Both the position numbers and the translations under genes were made by a program. A stretch of DNA of 51,646 bases from an uncultured delta proteobacterium (GTDB lineage: Bacteria; Myxococcota_A; Polyangia; Polyangiales; Polyangiaceae): NCBI GenBank assembly GCA_903892415.1, contig CAITIQ010000421.1:1-51646 (forward strand), written 5' to 3'. Position 1 is the first letter of the stretch, and each line of letters begins with the position of its first letter. Positions 8,273-17,471 of this stretch are shown in pieces. The notes beneath the pieces are model-generated. The model worked only from the letters and a program-made list of their open reading frames with translations. It was not told the DNA's origin and did no database searches.

Positions 8273-10486
8273 ATGATGCGAAGCAAGAAGCTCATTCAGT
8301 CCGTCGCCGTCGCCGGTCTGTTTTCTCTTGGGCTGGGAACCGTTGCGGCGGGGTGCCTCAATCGGCCCCTCGATCGCGTCGACCCGCGAACCACCTCCAC
8401 CGTCATCGAGCGTCTTCAGCAGAACGGCGTCGACAAGATCGACCTCCTGCTCGCGATCGACAACTCGATCTCGATGGGTGACAAGCAAGAGATCCTGGCA
8501 GACGCCGTTCCCGTTTTGGTGAAGCGTCTGGTCGAGCCGCGATGCGTTGATGAGGCGGGTGACCCCACTGGCGTCAACGTCGACGCAAACGGTGATTGCC
8601 CGGCCGGTTCCAAGTCTGAGTTCCCGCCCATCCGAGACATCAACGTCGGCCTCATCAGCTCGTCGCTAGGTGACCTCACGAGCGGTGCTTGCACTGGCGC
8701 CACCGTCGTCCACCCCGATGACAAGGCCCGCCTTCTGTCGCGCGGCGTGACCGCGGCTGAAACCTACAAGGGCCTTGGCTTCCTCGCTTGGGACCCGGAC
8801 AACAAGCGTGGTGGCTCCACCGATCCGGACGCTATCATCACCACCCTCGGCGAGATGGTGGTCGGTGTGGACCAGGTCGGTTGCGGTTACGAGATGCAGC
8901 TCGAGTCGATCTTGCGCTTCCTCGTGGATCCGGCGCCGTACGAGAGCCTCCAGGTCGAGAGCTCCAAACTGAAGAAGGTCGGCGTGGACCAGGTCCTCCT
9001 CGACCAGCGCAAAGACTTCCTGCGTCCTGACTCATTGGTCGCCGTGCTCATCCTCTCCGACGAGAACGACTGCTCTGTGGACGTGAGCCAGCAAGGCTTC
9101 CTCGCCCTCAAGGGGCCGTTCTTCAAGGCCACGAGTGAATGCGCCACCGATCCGAATGACCCCTGCTGCTCGAGCTGTGGTCTTCCGGTGGAATCAGGCT
9201 GTGACGCCGGCAACAGCTGCGGCACTCCCAAGTACTCCGCTGCGCAAGACCACCCGAACCTCAAGTGCTTCAACCAGAAGCAGCGCTACGGTGTGAACTT
9301 CCTCTACCCGGTTCAGCGCTACATCAACGCTCTGACCCAGACGAAGATCAACCCGAGCCGTCGCGACTACGATGGCACGGAGGACCCGTCAAAGTCCGTC
9401 GCCAACCCGCTTTATTCCGATCTCGCGGGCACCGGCGGAACGATCCGCAGCCCTGACCTCGTGTTCGTCGCCGGTATCGTTGGTGTGCCGTGGCAAGCCA
9501 TCTCTCGTCGAGATGACGCCGGTAACCCCGACCTGAAGCTTGGCTTCAAGACCTTCAGCGAGCTCCAGGATGACCTCGACGCGCTGGTTGGTGATCCCGA
9601 CACAGCCAAGCCGCCGACCGATCCGTTCATGATCGAGGACTTCAACAAGCGGACGGGAACCAGCACCATCCTGAACGCGTCGTTGCCCGGGATGAACCCC
9701 ATCAACGGCAACGACTACACAATCCCGACGACGGAGCCGGACAACCTCCAATACGCCTGCATCTTCCCGCTGAAGACGCCGGTACCCGCAAGCCTCGACT
9801 GCGGCGATTGCACCGACGCATCGTGCGACAACCCGCTCTGCAACAACACCGTGCAAGAGTCGGCAAAGGCCTACCCGGGTCTTCGCGAACTCGCGCTGCT
9901 CCGCGGGCTCGGCACGCAAGCCATCTTCGCTTCGATCTGCCCCGCTATCGCGACCGGCGATCCGACCCAGGATGACTACGGATACAACCCGGCCGTCAAC
10001 ACCATCATCGACCGTCTCAAGGAAGAGCTCGGCGGTCAGTGTCTGCCCCGCAAGCTCACCCCCGACGCGGAAGGCAACGTTCCTTGCCTCGTCATTGAAG
10101 CGTCGAAGGTGGATGGCGCTTGCGATTGCAGCGAGGGCATCGGCCGGAAGCCGATTCCGGAGACGATCGACGGTCAGGACAACCCGACCTACAACGCGGT
10201 GAAGGCTGCTCAGAGCGATGAGTTCGCTGACGACTGGAACTGCTTCTGCGAAATCAACCAGAGTGCCGCCGGCGATGAGCGCGACGCTTGTTTGACCAAC
10301 GGCGACGCGAACGCTGCGGCTCAGGGTGACGGCTGGTGTTACATCGACGGCGCCTCGGTTCCGCCCGTTGGGGACCCGGAGTTGGTGGCAACGTGCCCCG
10401 CGAATGAGCGTCGCTTGATGCGCTTCGTCGGCAAGGGTGAAGCGCGAGCAGGATCCACCTTGTTCATCACCTGCTCCGGCGAGTGA
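8273..10486 (+). CDS. VWA-domain lipoprotein, Cys-rich (paralogue 2)
   Basis: 737 residues. Of two adjacent ATGs, 8273 is used here; GAGG lies 5 nt upstream. A further in-frame ATG at 8138 would add 45 residues without signal-peptide character. The signal peptide ends in lipobox VAAGC (Cys28). The MIDAS motif DNSIS is at 63-67 and the second acidic site is in VLILSDENDCSV. The protein is colinear with paralogue 1 throughout: shared FLYPVQRYINALTQ, GIVGVPWQAISRRD, DDYGYNPAVNTI, GDGWCYIDGAS and RLMRFVG, with most cysteines in the same places. The two probably arose by tandem duplication and then diverged. The function is unknown; it is a secreted, disulfide-rich VWA lipoprotein. A strong terminator follows. 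Confidence 0.88.
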   Translation: MMRSKKLIQSVAVAGLFSLGLGTVAAGCLNRPLDRVDPRTTSTVIERLQQNGVDKIDLLLAIDNSISMGDKQEILADAVPVLVKRLVEPRCVDEAGDPTGVNVDANGDCPAGSKSEFPPIRDINVGLISSSLGDLTSGACTGATVVHPDDKARLLSRGVTAAETYKGLGFLAWDPDNKRGGSTDPDAIITTLGEMVVGVDQVGCGYEMQLESILRFLVDPAPYESLQVESSKLKKVGVDQVLLDQRKDFLRPDSLVAVLILSDENDCSVDVSQQGFLALKGPFFKATSECATDPNDPCCSSCGLPVESGCDAGNSCGTPKYSAAQDHPNLKCFNQKQRYGVNFLYPVQRYINALTQTKINPSRRDYDGTEDPSKSVANPLYSDLAGTGGTIRSPDLVFVAGIVGVPWQAISRRDDAGNPDLKLGFKTFSELQDDLDALVGDPDTAKPPTDPFMIEDFNKRTGTSTILNASLPGMNPINGNDYTIPTTEPDNLQYACIFPLKTPVPASLDCGDCTDASCDNPLCNNTVQESAKAYPGLRELALLRGLGTQAIFASICPAIATGDPTQDDYGYNPAVNTIIDRLKEELGGQCLPRKLTPDAEGNVPCLVIEASKVDGACDCSEGIGRKPIPETIDGQDNPTYNAVKAAQSDEFADDWNCFCEINQSAAGDERDACLTNGDANAAAQGDGWCYIDGASVPPVGDPELVATCPANERRLMRFVGKGEARAGSTLFITCSGE

Positions 10487-10507
10487 TCGAAGGCTTGGTG
10501 TGAGGAG

Positions 10508-10538
10508 AGGGCTCGGCCGGAAGGTCGGGCCCTTTTTT
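10508..10538 (+). terminator. Rho-independent terminator after the VWA pair
   Basis: AGGGCTCGGCC and GGTCGGGCCC form a GC-rich stem with G-T wobbles around a GGAA loop. Six T residues follow directly (10533-10538), 22 bp after the stop codon of the second VWA gene. Confidence 0.85.
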
Positions 10539-10541
10539 CGT

Positions 10542-11168
10542 TTAGGGTCGCGGATACGGCCTGCGCAGGATCACGAGCAGGCTGGCGAGCACCAACACCG
10601 CACCCACGCCTGCAACTGAAGCCTCCGTATGCTCGATGCTCGCAAGCACCGCGCGGGCGACCAGCCCCGGCGCTGGGGGAGTTGGCGGGGCGCCGCCTAC
10701 GCTTAGCTCGCTGTTGGGGCATTCGACGCCACGACAGCCCATGGTGCAGAGCAACAGGTCGCGACCTTCGCCGTGAAAGGTCAGCACGTGGTGAACGCGA
10801 AAGGGGGTGCCGTCGGCGCCTAAACCCTCGAGCAACTGTTGGCGAACGTTGGCGCCGCCATTGTGTGCAGCGGACGTCAATCGCGCGGGCTTTTGCTCGA
10901 AGTTGGAGAGCGCGAGCCAGCTGGCCTTCTCAAACAACACGCTCTCCACGCCGTCCACATAGCGCGAGGAAGGGCCCGTCACACAACCGGCGAACCAGCG
11001 CGTTGTGACCCCTTCAAAGCGCTGCGCTGAGGCCACCGCCGCCCCTGGCAGCCGGCTTACATCGATGGTGACGTCGTGGGCTGAGACCGCCTCGGGCAGC
11101 AGCAGCTCTAGCTCGTGGCTTTGGGCGTCGAATAGCCGAATGGGCCGATCAGTTTTCGCCCCAGCCAT
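10542..11168 (-). CDS. Tail-anchored protein of unknown function
   Basis: 208 residues. There is no N-terminal signal. A single hydrophobic segment near the C-terminus (about 182-200, VAGVGAVLVLASLLVILRR) is followed by a short basic tail, the pattern of a C-terminal membrane anchor. The soluble part is beta-rich and contains the cluster CTMGCRGVEC and a Pro-rich spacer (PPTPPAPG) before the anchor. I do not recognise the family. Its ATG at 11168 lies inside the end of the MerR-type gene (20-bp overlap, different frame), so translation of the two is probably coupled and both follow ihfA. Confidence 0.7.
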   Translation of the reverse strand: MAGAKTDRPIRLFDAQSHELELLLPEAVSAHDVTIDVSRLPGAAVASAQRFEGVTTRWFAGCVTGPSSRYVDGVESVLFEKASWLALSNFEQKPARLTSAAHNGGANVRQQLLEGLGADGTPFRVHHVLTFHGEGRDLLLCTMGCRGVECPNSELSVGGAPPTPPAPGLVARAVLASIEHTEASVAGVGAVLVLASLLVILRRPYPRP

Positions 11169-11550
11169 CGAGCTCTCCGAGCAAGCTACGGAGTTGATCG
11201 CGAACGCTTACGAGCCGTTCGCGCACAGCCACCAGCGTCGAAGCGCCGACTTGCGCAACCGGCGGTGCTTCACTTGCTGCTGGCTCCACCGCGGTGCCGT
11301 CTTTCAGCTTCCGCTTCGCCCCAGCGATCGTGAAGCGATGGGAGTACAAAAGCTCCTTTACCTTGAGCAGCGTGTCCACGTCTCGGCGCGAGTAGATGCG
11401 CTGCCCCCGTGCCGACTTTTGTGGTCGAACCGACTTGAACTCGCTCTCCCAATAGCGGAGCACGTGCGGCTCGACGCCAACGATGCTCGAAACTTCGCCG
11501 ATGCGAAAGTAGAGCTTCTGCAGCTTGTCTTGGCGGTCTTGTGCACTCAT
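11149..11550 (-). CDS. MerR-family transcriptional regulator
   Basis: 133 residues from ATG 11550 (MSAQDRQDKLQK); ATG 11571 would add MLAAAAT. Neither has a good ribosome site. The winged-helix signature is complete: YFRIGEVSSIVGVEPHVLRYWESEF, then ARGQRIYSRRDVDTLLKVKELL. An Ala/Pro linker leads to a C-terminal helix (LVAVRERLVSVRDQLRSLLGEL) likely to dimerise. There are no cysteines or other obvious effector-binding residues, so it does not look like a metal or redox sensor. It starts 54 bp after ihfA. An ihfA-merR pair is, from memory, common in deltaproteobacteria. Confidence 0.9.
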   Translation of the reverse strand: MSAQDRQDKLQKLYFRIGEVSSIVGVEPHVLRYWESEFKSVRPQKSARGQRIYSRRDVDTLLKVKELLYSHRFTIAGAKRKLKDGTAVEPAASEAPPVAQVGASTLVAVRERLVSVRDQLRSLLGELDGWGEN

Positions 11551-11604
11551 CGTCGCGGCGGCGGCCAGCATGACCGCACGAAGCCGACGTCGTCAACAGG
11601 CGTC

Positions 11605-11943
11605 TCAGGAAGCGGCGTCCGCTTTGGTCGAGAGGTCAGATGACTCTGGGCTTGATTTGCCGCGGTCGGGGTTGAGCCCGTGCTTGAGAATGTTGCTCGG
11701 TTTGAAGCTCAAAACTCGTCGGCCGGTGATGATCATCGGTTCGCCAGTCTTTGGGTTGCGACCCTGCCGCGGACGCTTGTCACGCAGTACGAAGTTGCCG
11801 AATCCAGAAACCTTGATCCGCTCGCCTCTTCCGAGTGTTTCCTTCATCGAGTCGAAGACCAGCTCTACGAGATCAGCTGCTTCTTTCTTCGAGAAGCCAC
11901 CAAGCTTTTCGTAGATGGCCTGAACGATGTCCGCCTTTGTCAT
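11605..11943 (-). CDS. ihfA: Integration host factor, alpha-type subunit
   Basis: 112 residues. It has the HU/IHF fold: MTKADIVQAIYEKLGGFSKKEA at the N-terminus, GERIKVSGFGNFVLRDKRPRQGRNPKTGE across the DNA-binding arm, and RRVLSFKPSNILKHGLN after it. The arm Pro needed for DNA intercalation lies in RNPKTGEP. It bends DNA as a dimer with a beta subunit or as a homodimer, affecting transcription and replication. A hydrophilic C-terminal tail of about 20 residues extends beyond the usual end. It is the first gene of an apparent ihfA-merR-tail-anchored-protein operon. Confidence 0.94.
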   Translation of the reverse strand: MTKADIVQAIYEKLGGFSKKEAADLVELVFDSMKETLGRGERIKVSGFGNFVLRDKRPRQGRNPKTGEPMIITGRRVLSFKPSNILKHGLNPDRGKSSPESSDLSTKADAAS

Positions 11944-12019
11944 GCTCCCACCCCAGTTTCAGCGGGAGCATAGGACGAGCGACATTCGACCTCAAGCGTA
12001 GAGGACCTGAAGTAAGCAA

Positions 12020-13588
12020 CTAGCTGATTACGACTCCCTCGGTGCGCTGTTCAGCTGTGCGACCGGGGATGGGCGTTGGCGTCACTTCAGCGTCTGCGAC
12101 GACGGCACTGGCAGCAAACCGTTTGCGACCGCTCAGTTGTTCGCGGGTTACCAGCAGGGCGACGTAGCCGTAGCCAAACGCAAACAGGGCAGCAAACGGC
12201 GTTGCAAACCAATGGCCTTCAAGCATCGACACAGCCACGCTGGCAAGAGAGACCAGGAAAAACAGCCCCTCGGTGTACGGCAGGTCAGAGGCAATGCGGT
12301 AACGGTGTCGGTTGCTGCCTTGCTTGGGGGTTCTCACGAACTCACCCGCCATGTTCCGCACGCCATCGAATACGGCACGACTCATGTGGGGTGCGAGACC
12401 GGTGCCCATAGCGATCATCAGCGGCAGGTGCAGGAGCGCGTCCGTGCGCGCACGGCCCTGCGCGCGCATCGCCTCCACGTAGAACGCTGCGAGCGAACCA
12501 GTCGTCGCCAGGAGCAGCGGCAGGTCCACCAGGAACAGGTTGATCGCCGAGCCGTCCCCAGCAGGCAGGAAGATCAGCGAGGGCAGCAGCAACAGGCTCA
12601 AGAGGACGATCAGCGGGTAGGCGAAGTGCGGTGTGAGGTGGAAGAACGCCTCGACCTTGTGCACCAGCGGCAAGTCAGAGGACATCACGCGCCGCATGAG
12701 TTTACGTGCGGTCTGAACGGTCCCCTTGGCCCACCGGTATTGCTGCGCACGAACGGCCGACACTTCTTCAGGGAGCTCCGAAGGCGTAACGACGTCCTCG
12801 CGGTAGACGAACTTCCACCCCCGAAGTTGGGCGCGGTACGAAAGATCGAGGTCCTCGGTCAGCGTGTCGTGTTGCCAACCACCAGCGTCGGCGATCGCCT
12901 CGCGGCGCCACATCCCGCCCGTTCCGGAGAAGTTGAAGAAGTAACCGCCCGCGAAGCGAGCTCGGTTCTCCACCAGGTGATGACCATCCAGCTGCAGGCC
13001 TTGCGAACGCGTGAGCAAGGAGACCTCACGGTTGATGTGACCCCAGCGGGTCTGCACCATCGCCACCTTGGGATCAGCGAAGTGCCCAACGATCGAGCGA
13101 AGGAAGGAGGCTTGCGGAATGAAGTCGGCGTCGAAGATCGCGATCAGCGAGCCTTTGGCGGTCTGCAAGCCGTTGTCCAGCGCTCCAGCCTTGTAGCCAA
13201 CACGGTTGACGCGATGAATGTATGAGGCGTCGAGCCCGTGTGCGCGCAGCCGCTCCACGTGCGCGTGGGCGATGGACTGGGTCTCGTCGGTCGAGTCATC
13301 CAGGACCTGAATCTCAAGCCGGCTGGGCGGATAGTCCAGGTGCGCAACCGCATCCAAAAGGCGATTGGTGACGGTGGACTCGTTGAACAGCGGGAGCTGG
13401 ACGGTAACCAGCGGCAGTTCTTCCTCCGGCACGCTCGGCGTACTTTTGTGCGCATCCAGCTTCTTGCGATGCCCATGGCAAAGCAGGACTAGATACATGC
13501 GGTGAACGCCGTAGGCAGAAAGAACCGCCACGACGCCGAAATAAAGGACGCAAAGGACGAGAACCACTGGCTGCGCTCGACTTAACAT
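12020..13588 (-). CDS. Processive GT2 glycosyltransferase, cellulose/mannan-synthase-like
   Basis: 522 residues. An N-terminal membrane segment (about 8-30) precedes a family-2 glycosyltransferase domain with the processive motif set: DD at 97-98 (VLDDST), DAD at 153-155, TED at 244-246 and QQYRW at 282-286. Three or four further membrane segments follow (about 320-480) and a short cytoplasmic tail. Such enzymes polymerise sugars from nucleotide donors and pass the chain through the inner membrane. The layout resembles CslA-like or cellulose-synthase-like proteins. There is no PilZ domain and no neighbouring BcsB/C-type genes, so the polymer cannot be named. It is transcribed divergently from the large lipoprotein gene. 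Confidence 0.9.
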   Translation of the reverse strand: MLSRAQPVVLVLCVLYFGVVAVLSAYGVHRMYLVLLCHGHRKKLDAHKSTPSVPEEELPLVTVQLPLFNESTVTNRLLDAVAHLDYPPSRLEIQVLDDSTDETQSIAHAHVERLRAHGLDASYIHRVNRVGYKAGALDNGLQTAKGSLIAIFDADFIPQASFLRSIVGHFADPKVAMVQTRWGHINREVSLLTRSQGLQLDGHHLVENRARFAGGYFFNFSGTGGMWRREAIADAGGWQHDTLTEDLDLSYRAQLRGWKFVYREDVVTPSELPEEVSAVRAQQYRWAKGTVQTARKLMRRVMSSDLPLVHKVEAFFHLTPHFAYPLIVLLSLLLLPSLIFLPAGDGSAINLFLVDLPLLLATTGSLAAFYVEAMRAQGRARTDALLHLPLMIAMGTGLAPHMSRAVFDGVRNMAGEFVRTPKQGSNRHRYRIASDLPYTEGLFFLVSLASVAVSMLEGHWFATPFAALFAFGYGYVALLVTREQLSGRKRFAASAVVADAEVTPTPIPGRTAEQRTEGVVIS

Positions 13589-13603
13589 CCACCTGACTCG
13601 GCA

Positions 13604-13633
13604 TTGTCACGAAGTTGTAATTATTTGTATGAC
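13604..13633 (+). promoter_or_regulatory. Possible promoter for the large lipoprotein gene
   Basis: TTGTCA at 13604-13609 (five of six matches) and TATGAC at 13628-13633 are separated by 18 bp within an AT-rich patch of the 121-bp divergent gap. This is pattern recognition only. Confidence 0.3.
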
Positions 13634-13709
13634 TCTGTCGGTTGGGCCGATTCAGTCCGCCGCGATGGAGCTTCATGCGGCTGGCCCCAAAGACTAGACT
13701 TCGCGCCGC

Positions 13710-16700
13710 ATGGCTTCCCGACAGCGCCAGATCCTTGGTTTTTCGCATCATGGTTTAGCGGTACTGCTCCCGCTCGGTGTGGGCCTGACTGCGGCTTCTT
13801 GCGATGGAAAGGCGCCCGTGGATTTCGGGCGGACCCCGGCCGGCTCGGGGGCCACCGTTCGTTTTGACCTTGGGCATGCCCCGCTGCCGGACATTCCGTT
13901 GCCGAGCGACACCGCGACCTGGCCCGACCCTACCAGTCGAACCGGCCTGCGACTAAACGCCAGTCTGATAGCGCCGACGGCCATCGAACGAGACGCTCGC
14001 GAGCGGTTCGATCGTTTGGAAGGTTGGGGGACGTTCTCGCCGATTACCGTCTCCTTCGATTTGGCGCAGGTCGGTGGGGAGCCGCGCGAGGCCGCTCAGG
14101 CCGCGATCGATCTAGCGAACGTGAAGGCGCGTCACCACCGCGACGACTACGACTTTGCGAACGACGCCATCTACCTAATCAACCTCGCGACCGGAGTTCC
14201 GGTCCCGCTCGACGTGGGCAACGGCAACTTCGAGTTCACGCTCAAACGGCTCGATCGCTACTGGCCGAACGACACCCGTGCGACCGAGCGCAACCTCGTT
14301 TTCGACACCCGCGACGAGTCGGCGCGCGGCACCATCGCTCGCGACGCCTTCCTGCCTGAGCTCGACACCGACTTCGATGGCAACCTCGACATCCCCAACC
14401 TGGATGAGCCTTTCGCTTGCGGGGAGCCGGACCCAGTCTGTGATGATCCGCGCAACGCCGACTATGAGGGCGAGAACTGTTTGGAGCTGCGCCGCGACCG
14501 CGATCGCTGCATCACCGATCACCTGGTGACGTTCTACGAGCGGGAGACCGACACGTTGATCGTGCGGCCGCTGGTGCCGCTCGATGAAATGACCCGATAC
14601 GCCGTGGTGCTCACCGACCGCTTGCTCGACGCGAACGGCAACGCCGTGCGCTCACCGTTCAACGCGGTCTTCCACGCCTCGCAGCGGCCGCAGGCGGAGC
14701 GGGTGATGCGGGCGTTCGATGACGCCGCTCACCTTAACTACTTCGGTGATATCGCCGGCACTGGGCTCGAGCACGTCGCCTTCACCTGGTCCTTCACTAC
14801 GCAGCCCACCGTCTCCGACATGAAGCTGTTGCGAGATGGCTTGTTCGGCTCGGGCCCGTTCGCCGACTTCGAGGACAAGTTCCCGCCTCAGCTCGAGTTG
14901 CGCCGTGCCGTTGGCAAGACCGCCGACCTCGAGGAAGGCGCCACCGACCCGGCGGCCTGGGAGCAGGATCCACAATGCCAAGACAAGGTGGACAACCTCT
15001 ACATCGTCCGCGTCGACGATATCCGCGACACCTTGGAGCTGGCCGTCTCCGAATTGTTCGGATCGGGAAATGGGCCGGATACCCAGGCGCTCTTGCGCAG
15101 CTTCGACGCCATCGACTACCTCGCCATCGGCACCTATCGCACGCCTTTTCTGCTGCAGGGCGGTCCAGAAAGCATCGATCCCAAGGCCGCCTTCGATCTG
15201 GACTTCACGACCGGCGGCGGTGAGGTGCGTGAAGACGTGGTGCAGTTCTTCATGGCCGTGCCCAAGGAAACGGCGCAGTTCAAGCAGCCGTTCAACGTGA
15301 ATCTTTATGGCCATGGGTACACCGGGAACTTCCTCGAGCCGATCCTTTACGCCGGCAACCTCGCGCAACACGGCCTAGCAACCGTTGGCATCAACGCCAT
15401 GGGCCACGGCTTGGACCTGGGCGACGAGACGACCGAGCTCCTGGCCAAGGGGCTGTTCTCGGGCGGCTGCGCAGGTCCGCTTTACGACTCGTTGCTTTCG
15501 ACGCGAGGCCGGGATCTCGACGGCAACGGTCGCATCGATTCTGGCGGTGATTTCTGGTCGAGCTACCTCTTCCACACCCGTGACGGCGTGCGCCAGTCGG
15601 TGCTCGACCACGTCCAGCTCGTTCGAATCTTGCGCGCGTTCGGCACCGACGATGGGCGTGCATTCTGCCGCACCGCCGACACGGGTTGGGCCAACAAGCC
15701 GACCGATCAGTGCGATGTCAACGGCGACGGGGAGGCTGAGGTCTTCGGTGATTTCGATGGTAACGGCGTCGCCGATATCGGCGGACGCGAGGCAAAATAC
15801 GGCACCTGGGGCGAGTCGCTGGGCGGCATCCTGAGCGGCATTCACGGTGCCGTGGATGCGTACGTTACCTCGGCCTCGCCAGGCTCTGGTGGCGGCGGAC
15901 TCACGGACATTGGCGTCCGCAGCTTCCAAGGCGGAGTGGTGGAGGCCGTGCTCCTGCGCATGTGGGGGCCCTTGATTGTGACCGTCCCCTCCGAAGAGCG
16001 CACTGCCTGCACCGGTAGTTTCTCCGATTCAGCTGACTGCACCACCTGCAAGGCCGGGGAGATTTCGTTGCGTTGGGTGATGCCAGCGCTGAACGACACG
16101 GGTGAGGTCGAGATCCAGTGTCTCGAACCCGAGTCGATCCGCGGCACCACGGTGCTCGTCTACAACAGTGAGAACGACGAGCTGCGCTGCGCGAGCGTGG
16201 AAGACGATCTGCAGCTGCGCGTCGGCTTGCCCGCGAGCGTCGGTGACCGCGTGACCCTGAGCTTCTACGACGGCGCGCATCAGGTGGAGGACTATGCCTC
16301 CTGTCGTCCGACCTTCAACGGCCAGGATGAGCCGCGGTTGGTAGTCGACAAATGGGGCAAGGGCCGGTTCCCAACGACCACGTCTGACCCGACGCAAGCG
16401 AGCGTTTGCGCCGGAACCTCGTGCAACTACTTCCAAGGGACCTTCTTCAACGAGGGCGCCGAACTAACGGCGCCTGCCGAGGGCTACGGTCAAATCCGAC
16501 AGACCCCGTCGCTGCGGCGCTTTCTCCAGCTCGCCCAGATGGCGCTCGATCCCGGGGACCCGGTGAGCTTTGCGCCGTACTACGCGATCAAGCCGATGAC
16601 CGATCCATTTGGTGAACCGATCGAGGCGCACGCGGTGCTCACGATCAACACCATCGGGGACATGAACGTGCCACTCAACTCGGGCATCGCCTTCGCGCGT

Positions 16701-17471
16701 GCGTCGGGCGCATTGCCGTTCCTTCGTCCTGAGCAAGCGGTGCTGTATCCGGAGTACGCCGACTACGCGACGCCCGCGGCGCTGTTTCAGGCCTTGGGCG
16801 GCAAGACGCCGAACCAAGACTTGATCGACAATCACGTGATTGAAGGGATCACAGCGCTCGCCCGTCACCCTGCGTCCCCAGCCTGTGAAACCAGCGCCAA
16901 CGCTGATGTCGACGGTACCTACACCGACTACGCCGGCAACGAGCTTTCGTGTTTCCCCGCTGGTTGCGTCGCCGACCCCGACGTCTGTTACGGCGGGTCG
17001 TTCTGCGATGAGACGGCCGATCGTTGTCTGCCCAACCCCCTCGGTAAGCGACGCTGTGATGAGGCGCTCTACGATGCCGACGATTTGGACGAGGGCTCGC
17101 ATCTCTACTTCGAGCAGGCCGCGCCGGTGCCCCATCGTCTCGTGCGCTACACCGCTGCAGCGAGTGAAAGCTCGGTTGATGAAGTGTGGCAGCCGCGGCT
17201 CAGCGGCGTACCCGGCGGAGAAGATGAAGCCTGGCAGCCAACGCCGGGCAGACGCGTGACCGGGCTGCTCGATGCATACGTGGTCCCAGAAGGCGTTCAC
17301 ACCTTCGTCAACGGCAACCCATGCCAGGCTTTCGACCACGGGACGTACCTGACCAACCTTGTTGGTCGTTTCTTCCAAACAGACGGCACGGACGTCTATT
17401 ACCTGTCGCACCCAGCGACCCATCACTGTCTCGAGACCGGTGGCGAGGCCTGCGGATACATCAACCCATGA
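13710..17471 (+). CDS. Large secreted lipoprotein with alpha/beta-hydrolase (lipase-like) domain
   Basis: 1253 residues with lipobox LTAASC near residue 31. The N-terminal third looks like beta-sandwich, Ig-like modules (for example TRYAVVLTDRLLDANGNAV). Several Asp/Asn-rich loops resemble calcium-binding motifs: DTDFDGNLDIPNLD, DLDGNGRIDSGGDF, DVNGDGEAEVFGDFDGNG. The central part carries NVNLYGHGYTGN, a likely oxyanion-hole region, and TWGESLGGILSG, a GxSxGG nucleophile elbow. A hydrolase Asp and His must follow but I cannot place them with confidence. The layout recalls surface-exposed lipase lipoproteins of the VolA/Pla-1 kind; this is a loose structural analogy. Cys-rich segments near the C-terminus suggest an extracellular location. 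It overlaps the next gene by 4 bp. Confidence 0.8.
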   Translation: MASRQRQILGFSHHGLAVLLPLGVGLTAASCDGKAPVDFGRTPAGSGATVRFDLGHAPLPDIPLPSDTATWPDPTSRTGLRLNASLIAPTAIERDARERFDRLEGWGTFSPITVSFDLAQVGGEPREAAQAAIDLANVKARHHRDDYDFANDAIYLINLATGVPVPLDVGNGNFEFTLKRLDRYWPNDTRATERNLVFDTRDESARGTIARDAFLPELDTDFDGNLDIPNLDEPFACGEPDPVCDDPRNADYEGENCLELRRDRDRCITDHLVTFYERETDTLIVRPLVPLDEMTRYAVVLTDRLLDANGNAVRSPFNAVFHASQRPQAERVMRAFDDAAHLNYFGDIAGTGLEHVAFTWSFTTQPTVSDMKLLRDGLFGSGPFADFEDKFPPQLELRRAVGKTADLEEGATDPAAWEQDPQCQDKVDNLYIVRVDDIRDTLELAVSELFGSGNGPDTQALLRSFDAIDYLAIGTYRTPFLLQGGPESIDPKAAFDLDFTTGGGEVREDVVQFFMAVPKETAQFKQPFNVNLYGHGYTGNFLEPILYAGNLAQHGLATVGINAMGHGLDLGDETTELLAKGLFSGGCAGPLYDSLLSTRGRDLDGNGRIDSGGDFWSSYLFHTRDGVRQSVLDHVQLVRILRAFGTDDGRAFCRTADTGWANKPTDQCDVNGDGEAEVFGDFDGNGVADIGGREAKYGTWGESLGGILSGIHGAVDAYVTSASPGSGGGGLTDIGVRSFQGGVVEAVLLRMWGPLIVTVPSEERTACTGSFSDSADCTTCKAGEISLRWVMPALNDTGEVEIQCLEPESIRGTTVLVYNSENDELRCASVEDDLQLRVGLPASVGDRVTLSFYDGAHQVEDYASCRPTFNGQDEPRLVVDKWGKGRFPTTTSDPTQASVCAGTSCNYFQGTFFNEGAELTAPAEGYGQIRQTPSLRRFLQLAQMALDPGDPVSFAPYYAIKPMTDPFGEPIEAHAVLTINTIGDMNVPLNSGIAFARASGALPFLRPEQAVLYPEYADYATPAALFQALGGKTPNQDLIDNHVIEGITALARHPASPACETSANADVDGTYTDYAGNELSCFPAGCVADPDVCYGGSFCDETADRCLPNPLGKRRCDEALYDADDLDEGSHLYFEQAAPVPHRLVRYTAAASESSVDEVWQPRLSGVPGGEDEAWQPTPGRRVTGLLDAYVVPEGVHTFVNGNPCQAFDHGTYLTNLVGRFFQTDGTDVYYLSHPATHHCLETGGEACGYINP

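Noticed and set aside
12137..13225. Long open frame on the plus strand inside the glycosyltransferase gene
   Set aside because: It lies antisense to a gene with complete GT2 motifs, is rich in Arg/Gln/His as expected from reverse reading of GC-rich codons, and has no recognisable domain.
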